This document shows positions 5,314-9,711 of a stretch of 9,711 nt of DNA, one piece after another. Below the pieces are notes generated by a model. The model did not search any database. It had not been told where the DNA came from and worked only from the letters and a program-made list of their open reading frames with translations. Origin of the DNA: Capsulimonas sp. (GTDB taxonomy: Bacteria; Armatimonadota; Armatimonadia; Armatimonadales; Capsulimonadaceae); NCBI GenBank assembly GCA_025963815.1, contig JAOQAA010000557.1, positions 1-9,711 on the forward strand. Direction: 5' to 3'. The translations under genes were made by a program, and so were the position numbers. Positions within the stretch are counted from its first letter, which is position 1. Every line of letters begins with the position of its first letter.

Positions 5314-5904
5314 ATGAAACTCGGACAAATCGTTACGTTAACCCTGACCACCTGCGCCGTTGCGGCGAGCATGACTGTGCCCGGCATCGCCGCTCAGCAT
5401 AAGATGAGCGCCATGCACGCCAAGACCAAGATGGTCGGGGGCGCTGCGATGTACCCCACGAAGACGATCGTCGCGAACGCCGTGAACTCCAAGGACCACA
5501 CCACGCTGGTCGCCGCCGTGAAGGCCGCCGGCCTGGTCGATACTCTGTCCGGCCCAGGGCCGTTCACTGTCTTCGCGCCGACCAACAAGGCGTTCGCCAA
5601 GCTGCCCGCCGGCACGGTCGATACGCTGCTCAAGCCCGAGAATAAAGACAAGCTGACCGCCGTGCTGACGTACCATGTTGTCTCTGGAACCTACAGCGCC
5701 TCCAAGCTGATGGGCCTGATCAAGGCCGGTCATGGCATGACGATGCTCAAGACCGTCGAGGGCGGCAAGCTCACCTTGATGAAGTCCGGCAAGGGTATCA
5801 GCGTTAAGGACGCCAAGGGCGACGTCTCCCACGTCACGATCGCCGACGTGATGCAGTCCAACGGCGTCATCCACGTCGTGGACACCGTTCTGCTGCCTGG
5901 CTAA
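5314..5904 (+). CDS. Secreted FAS1 (fasciclin) domain protein
   Basis: A 196-residue exported protein: a signal peptide (1-27, GIAA before the likely cut), a Met/Lys-rich linker (28-48), then one FAS1 domain (about 49-195). FAS1 marks are TIVANAVNS (51-59), LVAAVKAAGLVDTLSGPGPF (65-84), the H1 box FTVFAPTNKAFAKLP (84-98), LTYHVVSGTY (118-127) and the H2 box SNGVIHVVDTVLLPG (182-196). This is the usual single-domain bacterial form (compare MPT70 and similar proteins). FAS1 proteins mediate adhesion or bind other proteins and glycans at the cell surface. The ribosome binding site is weak (AGAAAG, about 9 bases upstream). The gene stands alone, divergent from the ankyrin gene and closed by a terminator. 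Codons are strongly C/G-ending (AAG, GCC, GTC), which would suit high expression (inference). Confidence 0.95.
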   Translation: MKLGQIVTLTLTTCAVAASMTVPGIAAQHKMSAMHAKTKMVGGAAMYPTKTIVANAVNSKDHTTLVAAVKAAGLVDTLSGPGPFTVFAPTNKAFAKLPAGTVDTLLKPENKDKLTAVLTYHVVSGTYSASKLMGLIKAGHGMTMLKTVEGGKLTLMKSGKGISVKDAKGDVSHVTIADVMQSNGVIHVVDTVLLPG

Positions 5905-5935
5905 TCGCCGCGCGAACAGTAATTGTGCAACAAAC

Positions 5936-5975
5936 CAGCCCAGAGACGCAAATGTCTTTGGGCTGTATTTGTTTT
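5936..5975 (+). terminator. Rho-independent terminator after the fasciclin gene
   Basis: CAGCCCAGAGAC (5936-5947) pairs with GTCTTTGGGCTG (5954-5965), 12 pairs including one G-U, loop GCAAAT, followed by TATTTGTTTT. It lies 31 bases after the stop codon. Confidence 0.88.
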
Positions 5976-6085
5976 CTCCTTAACTAAGGCTCGGCTAATC
6001 CGAGAAAACGGAAACGCGAAAGAATGATGCTTCTAACGCTGTTGCTAGTTGTAGGTAATTGCGGGGACGCTTTACAGCGCCTCCG

Positions 6086-6115
6086 TTGACTTGTCGCTTC
6101 AGCATGTGCTAAACT
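6086..6115 (+). promoter_or_regulatory. Promoter of der
   Basis: TTGACT (6086-6091, five of six) and TAAACT (6110-6115, four of six) have an 18-base spacer, and a TG one base before the -10 gives an extended -10. The start would be near 6122, leaving a leader of about 60 bases. The stretch 5976-6085 between the fasciclin terminator and this promoter shows nothing recognisable. Confidence 0.6.
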
Positions 6116-6181
6116 ATGGGGTAGTTTTCGGAGCTCGGCGTCGTTTTGTCGTCGCCTCTGCTGCTTCGAAGGAGTTTTCAC

Positions 6182-7552
6182 GTGAGCGTTTCTGATCGAC
6201 CCCTGGTCGCTATTGTCGGACGTCCGAACGTCGGCAAATCTACCCTTTTTAATCGTCTCGTCGGTAAGCGTATCGCCATTGTCGAGGATACGCCCGGCAT
6301 CACCCGCGACCGTTTGTACGCCGACGGCGAATGGCTCGGACGCGAGTATACGCTGATCGACACCGGCGGCATTCAGATGTTCGAAACGGATCCGCTGAAG
6401 GCGCAGATCCGCGGACAGGCCGAGATCGCGATGGAAGAAGCCGATGTCGTCGTCTTCGTCATCGACACCACCGTTGGGATCACCTCGGACGATATCGAAC
6501 TGGCGAATGCCTTGCGGCGCTCGCCCAAGCCGCTGATCGTCATTGCGAACAAAGTCGATAACGGCGATCAAGAGCATCGCAATGTTCCGGAAGTCTATCA
6601 GCTTGGCTTTGGCGAAGTCTTCCCCGTCTCCGCGCTGAGCGGACGCGGGCTGGGCGACGCGCTTGACGCCATCGTCGGCCACTTCGCGCCAGAAGACAAG
6701 GACAAGGATAAAGAGCCGGAAGATGAGCGGATCAAAATCGCCATCATCGGCCGCCCGAATGTCGGCAAGTCTTCGCTGCTGAACGCCATTCTTGGCGAAG
6801 AGCGCGTCATCGTTTCCCCCGTCGCCGGCACCACGCGCGATTCTATCGACACCACGTTCAACTTTAACGGCCGCGAATTGGTCTTTATCGACACGGCGGG
6901 TATCCGCCGGGCCGGCAAGGTGCAGGGAAGCGTTGAGTACTATACGGTGCTGCGCGCTCTTCGCGCGATCGACCGCGCCGATGTCGTGATGCTGGTCGTG
7001 GACTCCAATGATGGCCTGACGGACGGCGACAAGCGCGTCGGCGGCTTCGCCCATGAGCGCGGACGAGCGGCAGTCATCGTCGTCAACAAGTGGGACCTTG
7101 GACGTCAGGATGTCCTGGATGAGATGCCAGGCCAGAACCCGATGAAGATCTTCAGCGAGGAAATGCGCGACGGCATGAACTTCATGGCCTACGCCGCCCT
7201 CGCATTCACCAGCGCCACCACCGGCAAGGGCGTGATCGCCGCCGTGGAGACGGCGCTGGACGCCGCCGAAAACCACGCGATGCGCATTCCCACCGGCGAG
7301 CTGAACCGCCTGCTGCGCGACGCCTCCGACGCGCATCCGTACCTGGATCACGGCAAGCAGCTGAAAATCTACTACGCCACGATGCCGACGGTCAAGCCGC
7401 CGAAGATCGTCCTGTTTGTGAACGATCCCGAGCTGATGCACTTCTCCTACAAGCGCTACCTGGAAAACCAGATCCGCAAGACCTACGCCTTCGAAGGCAC
7501 CCCCTTGCAGATCGAGGTGCGCAAGGCGGCGGACAAGGAAAGGGATCACTAA
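6182..7552 (+). CDS. der: Ribosome biogenesis GTPase Der (EngA)
   Basis: A 456-residue cytosolic GTPase with the two tandem G domains unique to Der, which acts in late 50S ribosomal subunit assembly. First G domain: GRPNVGKS (13-20), TPGITRDR (37-44), DTGG (60-63), NKVD (123-126), SALSG (150-154). An acidic/Lys linker EDKDKDKEPEDE (171-182) follows. Second G domain: GRPNVGKS (190-197), AGTTRDS (215-221), DTAG (237-240), NKWD (302-305), SATTG (344-348). The C-terminal KH-like domain (about 355-450) includes LKIYYATMPTVKPPKIVLFVN (394-414). All GTPase motifs are intact. The GTG at 6182 is chosen because AAGGAG lies 7 bases before it and the protein then begins MSVSDRPLVAIVG; an in-frame TTG at 6146 would add 12 residues without a ribosome binding site. 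It is followed after one base by a small membrane protein gene. Confidence 0.97.
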   Translation: MSVSDRPLVAIVGRPNVGKSTLFNRLVGKRIAIVEDTPGITRDRLYADGEWLGREYTLIDTGGIQMFETDPLKAQIRGQAEIAMEEADVVVFVIDTTVGITSDDIELANALRRSPKPLIVIANKVDNGDQEHRNVPEVYQLGFGEVFPVSALSGRGLGDALDAIVGHFAPEDKDKDKEPEDERIKIAIIGRPNVGKSSLLNAILGEERVIVSPVAGTTRDSIDTTFNFNGRELVFIDTAGIRRAGKVQGSVEYYTVLRALRAIDRADVVMLVVDSNDGLTDGDKRVGGFAHERGRAAVIVVNKWDLGRQDVLDEMPGQNPMKIFSEEMRDGMNFMAYAALAFTSATTGKGVIAAVETALDAAENHAMRIPTGELNRLLRDASDAHPYLDHGKQLKIYYATMPTVKPPKIVLFVNDPELMHFSYKRYLENQIRKTYAFEGTPLQIEVRKAADKERDH

Positions 7553-7553
7553 C

Positions 7554-8003
7554 GTGACCGAAGTGGCGCGAATGAAGTTCAAAAGCGTTTCGTCTCCCAA
7601 AGAGCACGGGGCGCTCATCCTCAGCGACGACGGTTCGTTTCAGATCGAGCCCAGCGAGCCGCTGCGCGACAAGATGGCGGAGCTGGAGGAGGCCGCTCTG
7701 CGCCGCTCGCAGCGCCTTGGGATCGGTCTCGGATCTGGTCTGCTGATCGTAGGGCTCGCCCTCATTGGCCTCGGCTGGGCCTTCGGCCGCGTCTTCGGCA
7801 AGATCGGCTACACCCTGAGCAAGCCCCGCCCAGTGCGCGATGTCCATGTGACCCGCAACCCCTCCGGCGGCGTCGACCTGACGCTTCCCGGCGTGGAGAG
7901 CAAGCTGCAAACCATCCAAATGTCCTGGAACGGCGACGAAGTGCTTTCCCCCGAAGTCGACAAATTCCTAGAGAAATTTCACGAGCTGCGCGGCGACGCG
8001 TAG
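7554..8003 (+). CDS. Conserved-looking small membrane protein of unknown function, coupled to der
   Basis: A 149-residue protein not assigned to a family. Residues 1-35 are polar, 36-55 a charged possible helix (KMAELEEAALRRSQR), 56-80 a Gly/Leu-rich membrane span, and 92-149 a soluble tail with alternating beta-like segments (VRDVHVTRNPSGGVDLTLPG) ending in a charged helix. No signal peptide or catalytic motif is seen. The GTG at 7554 comes one base after the der stop (TAA-C-GTG), with AAAGGG about 9 bases before it inside the der end; an ATG at 7572 is possible but lacks such a site. Tight spacing and the shared terminator imply one transcript and coupled translation with der. A role near the membrane in translation or assembly would be a guess. 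Confidence 0.85.
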   Translation: MTEVARMKFKSVSSPKEHGALILSDDGSFQIEPSEPLRDKMAELEEAALRRSQRLGIGLGSGLLIVGLALIGLGWAFGRVFGKIGYTLSKPRPVRDVHVTRNPSGGVDLTLPGVESKLQTIQMSWNGDEVLSPEVDKFLEKFHELRGDA

Positions 8004-8028
8004 GTCGTACGTGACGCCGGATTTTATC

Positions 8029-8059
8029 GCCCTGTGCTTGTAAAAGCACAGGGCTTTTT
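8029..8059 (+). terminator. Rho-independent terminator of the der transcript
   Basis: GCCCTGTGCTT (8029-8039) pairs perfectly with AAGCACAGGGC (8044-8054), an 11-bp stem with loop GTAA, followed by TTTTT and a further T-rich stretch. It lies 25 bases after the stop of the small membrane protein gene. Confidence 0.93.
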
Positions 8060-8123
8060 CGTTTTGTTTGGTTAATCTCTTCCTGCAATCTAAACGTTTT
8101 ACGGAAAAGTCCATAAACACAGT

Positions 8124-8163
8124 GGTTTTCCCTATAGTAAGAAAACCGATGCTGTCGTAGAAT
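8124..8163 (+). promoter_or_regulatory. Inverted repeat and possible -10 upstream of the fucosidase gene
   Basis: GGTTTTC (8124-8130) and GAAAACC (8141-8147) are a perfect 7-bp inverted repeat around a 10-base AT-rich centre containing TATAGT. TAGAAT (8158-8163, five of six) is a likely -10, with only a poor -35 (TAGTAA) inside the repeat centre. The repeat is well placed for an operator; the regulator is unknown. Confidence 0.4.
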
Positions 8164-8245
8164 AGTGGCATATATCCCGAATCCGTCCGCACGACGGCGC
8201 ACATGCGGCGCCGCGAATTGCAGGTCGGTTTGGAAAGGGGCTATT

Positions 8246-9711
8246 ATGTCGCTCACTCGTCGCCATTTCATCAAAACCGGCGCCTGCGCCGCCGCCGGCC
8301 TCGCGCTCTGGGATCCCGCGCGCGCTCTGGCCGCCGTCAAACCGCCTTTGGAGCGGTCTTCCGGCAAATTCCAGCCGACCTGGGAATCTCTGGAGCAATA
8401 CCGATGTCCCGATTGGTTCCGCGACGCGAAGTTCGGAATCTGGGCGCACTGGGGGCCGCAGTGCCAGCCGGGGCAGGGAGATTGGTACGCCCGGGGTATG
8501 TACGAAGAGGGCAGTAACTACTACAAGTATCAGTGTGAAACCTACGGCCATCCCTCCAAGGCCGGCTTCAAGGAAGTGATCCACGAGTGGAAAGCCGAAT
8601 CCTGGGACCCGGAGCATCTGATCTCTCTTTACAAGGCGGCCGGGGCCAAGTACTTTATGTGCCTCGCCAACCACCACGATAACTTCGACAACTATGCGTC
8701 GAGCTACCAGACGTGGAACAGCGTGGCGCTCGGTCCGAAGAAGGATCTGGTCGGCGGCTGGGAGCGCGCCGCCCGGGCCGCCGGCCTGCGCTTCGGCGTG
8801 AGCGTGCACGCCGCGCACGCCTGGTCCTGGTACGAGACGTCGCAGGGCGCCGACAAAGCCGGTCCGCTGGCGGGCGTTCCCTACGACGGCCACCTGACGA
8901 AGGCGGACGGCAAAGGGCAGTGGTGGGACGGGCTGGACCCGCAGGAACTCTACGCGCAGGCGCACTCGCCGATGGGTCTGGAGTGGGATTGGAACAACAA
9001 CGGCCGCGGGGACTTGCCAAGCCCCGCCTATATCGATAAGTTCTACAAGCGCACCATTGAACTGATCGACAAGTATCATCCCGACCAGGTGTACTTCGAC
9101 GATACCGTTCTGCCCCTTTATCCCATCAGCGACGTCGGCCTGCGCATCGCCGCCCACTTGTACAACACGAGTATGCAGCGGAGCCGGGGCAAGCTGGAAG
9201 GGGTTGTGAACGGCAAAGTCCTGAATGAGCAGCAGCGCAAGTGCATGGTGATGGACCTGGAGCGCGGCGTCAGCAATCGGATCGAGCCGGAGCCGTTTCA
9301 GACGGATACCTGCATCGGCAACTGGCATTACGACATCAGCGTTTTCAAAAATCATGCGTACAAGACGCCCGATCAAGTCGCGCATATGCTGGTGGATATC
9401 GTCAGCAAGAACGGCAATTTGATGCTCAATATTCCGCTGCCCGGAAGCGGACTGCCGGATTCGGACGAATTGGCGTTTTTGGCGGACTTTACCCGATGGA
9501 TCAAAGTCAGCGGGGAGGGGATCTACGGAACGCGTCCCTGGGATATCTTTGGCGAAGGACCGGCGGGCGGCGGGGCGGAGATACGCGCGCAGGGGTTCAA
9601 TGAGAGCAATCGCCGCTATACTTCCCGCGACTTCCGGTTTATGAAGAAGGGGGACGTTCTGTACGCCCATGCGATGAACTGGCCCACCAACGGGAAATTG
9701 GTCGTTCGATC
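8246..9711 (+). CDS. Tat-exported GH29 alpha-L-fucosidase, 3'-truncated by window edge
   Basis: An open frame of 488 codons runs to the right edge without a stop or frameshift. It hydrolyses terminal alpha-L-fucose from glycans by a retaining mechanism. The N-terminus MSLTRRHFIKTGACAAAGLA carries a twin-arginine motif (Arg5-Arg6, TRRHFIK) and a short hydrophobic stretch ending near ALAA, so export by the Tat pathway is expected. GH29 marks: FGIWAHWGPQ (63-72), GDWYARGMY, AKYFMCLANHHDNFDNYAS (135-153), VYFDDTVLP (282-290) with the likely nucleophile Asp285, FQTDTCIGNWHYD and SKNGNLMLNIPL. The acid/base residue varies in this family and is not assigned. AAAGGGG lies 5 bases before the ATG. The C-terminal beta domain has begun near the edge. 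It stands alone after a terminator and probably has its own promoter around 8124-8163. Confidence 0.93.
   Translation, partial: MSLTRRHFIKTGACAAAGLALWDPARALAAVKPPLERSSGKFQPTWESLEQYRCPDWFRDAKFGIWAHWGPQCQPGQGDWYARGMYEEGSNYYKYQCETYGHPSKAGFKEVIHEWKAESWDPEHLISLYKAAGAKYFMCLANHHDNFDNYASSYQTWNSVALGPKKDLVGGWERAARAAGLRFGVSVHAAHAWSWYETSQGADKAGPLAGVPYDGHLTKADGKGQWWDGLDPQELYAQAHSPMGLEWDWNNNGRGDLPSPAYIDKFYKRTIELIDKYHPDQVYFDDTVLPLYPISDVGLRIAAHLYNTSMQRSRGKLEGVVNGKVLNEQQRKCMVMDLERGVSNRIEPEPFQTDTCIGNWHYDISVFKNHAYKTPDQVAHMLVDIVSKNGNLMLNIPLPGSGLPDSDELAFLADFTRWIKVSGEGIYGTRPWDIFGEGPAGGGAEIRAQGFNESNRRYTSRDFRFMKKGDVLYAHAMNWPTNGKLVVR

Noticed and set aside
5338..5874. Minus-strand open frame antisense to the fasciclin gene
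   Set aside because: It is a His/Gly/Asp-rich shadow of the C/G-ending codons of the FAS1 gene, with no independent signal.
5984..7618. Long minus-strand open frame (544 codons) antisense to der
   Set aside because: It mirrors the codon structure of der, whose two G domains are intact, and has no recognisable domain or ribosome binding site.
7968..8204. Minus-strand open frame of 78 codons over the der terminator and the intergenic region
   Set aside because: It passes through a strong terminator hairpin, lacks a ribosome binding site and shows no domain.
8132..9670. Long minus-strand open frame (512 codons) across the right end
   Set aside because: The plus strand encodes an uninterrupted GH29 fucosidase over the same bases, which simply lacks a stop inside the window. 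The antisense frame has no family features.

Overview
The window looks like a chromosomal stretch of a GC-rich, free-living bacterium with a two-membrane envelope: it encodes a lipoprotein, secreted proteins and a Tat-exported glycosidase. The gene mix (extended ferrous iron operon, FAS1 protein, secreted ankyrin protein, Der GTPase, Tat-exported GH29 alpha-L-fucosidase) would fit an environmental lineage such as Armatimonadota, but no taxonomic marker is present and that placement is a guess.

Layout. Bases 1-3443 (minus strand) hold a tight five-gene unit read leftwards from a strong promoter at 3529-3557: feoA, feoB, a FeoB-associated Cys-rich membrane peptide, a YtkA/FixH-like lipoprotein and the start of a TauE/SafE (UreH-domain) membrane protein that runs off the left edge. 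Junctions are 17 bp, 19 bp, a 4-base ATGA overlap and 3 bp. A Fur-box-like palindrome overlaps the -10 and start site, suggesting iron-controlled expression. Bases 3658-4012 (plus) carry two tandem tRNA-Arg(GCG) genes, each with its own consensus promoter and its own terminator, in an exact 189-bp-period duplication. Bases 4019-4273 hold a gene-free element with 28-bp perfect terminal inverted repeats and inner inverted repeats.

Bases 4278-5051 (minus) encode a secreted ankyrin-repeat protein, divergent from a secreted FAS1/fasciclin protein at 5314-5904 (plus) that ends in a clear terminator. Bases 6182-8003 (plus) hold der (engA), a ribosome-assembly GTPase, followed after one base by a small single-span membrane protein of unknown function, then a terminator. 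From 8246 to the right edge lies a 3'-truncated, Tat-targeted GH29 alpha-L-fucosidase. Because it has no stop in the window, it is easily overshadowed by the long antisense open frame across it.

How the genes work together. FeoA, FeoB and the Cys-rich peptide form a ferrous iron importer. The lipoprotein and SafE-like protein co-transcribed with them belong to families usually seen with copper handling and cytochrome oxidase assembly, so this operon may couple iron import to another metal or redox task (inference). The tRNA pair and der serve translation. The fucosidase and the FAS1 protein act outside the cytoplasm, on glycans and adhesion respectively. Main points for a second look: the terminal-inverted-repeat element, the tRNA duplication with its unusual GCG anticodon, the extended feo operon, and a Thr in place of the G4 Asn in FeoB.
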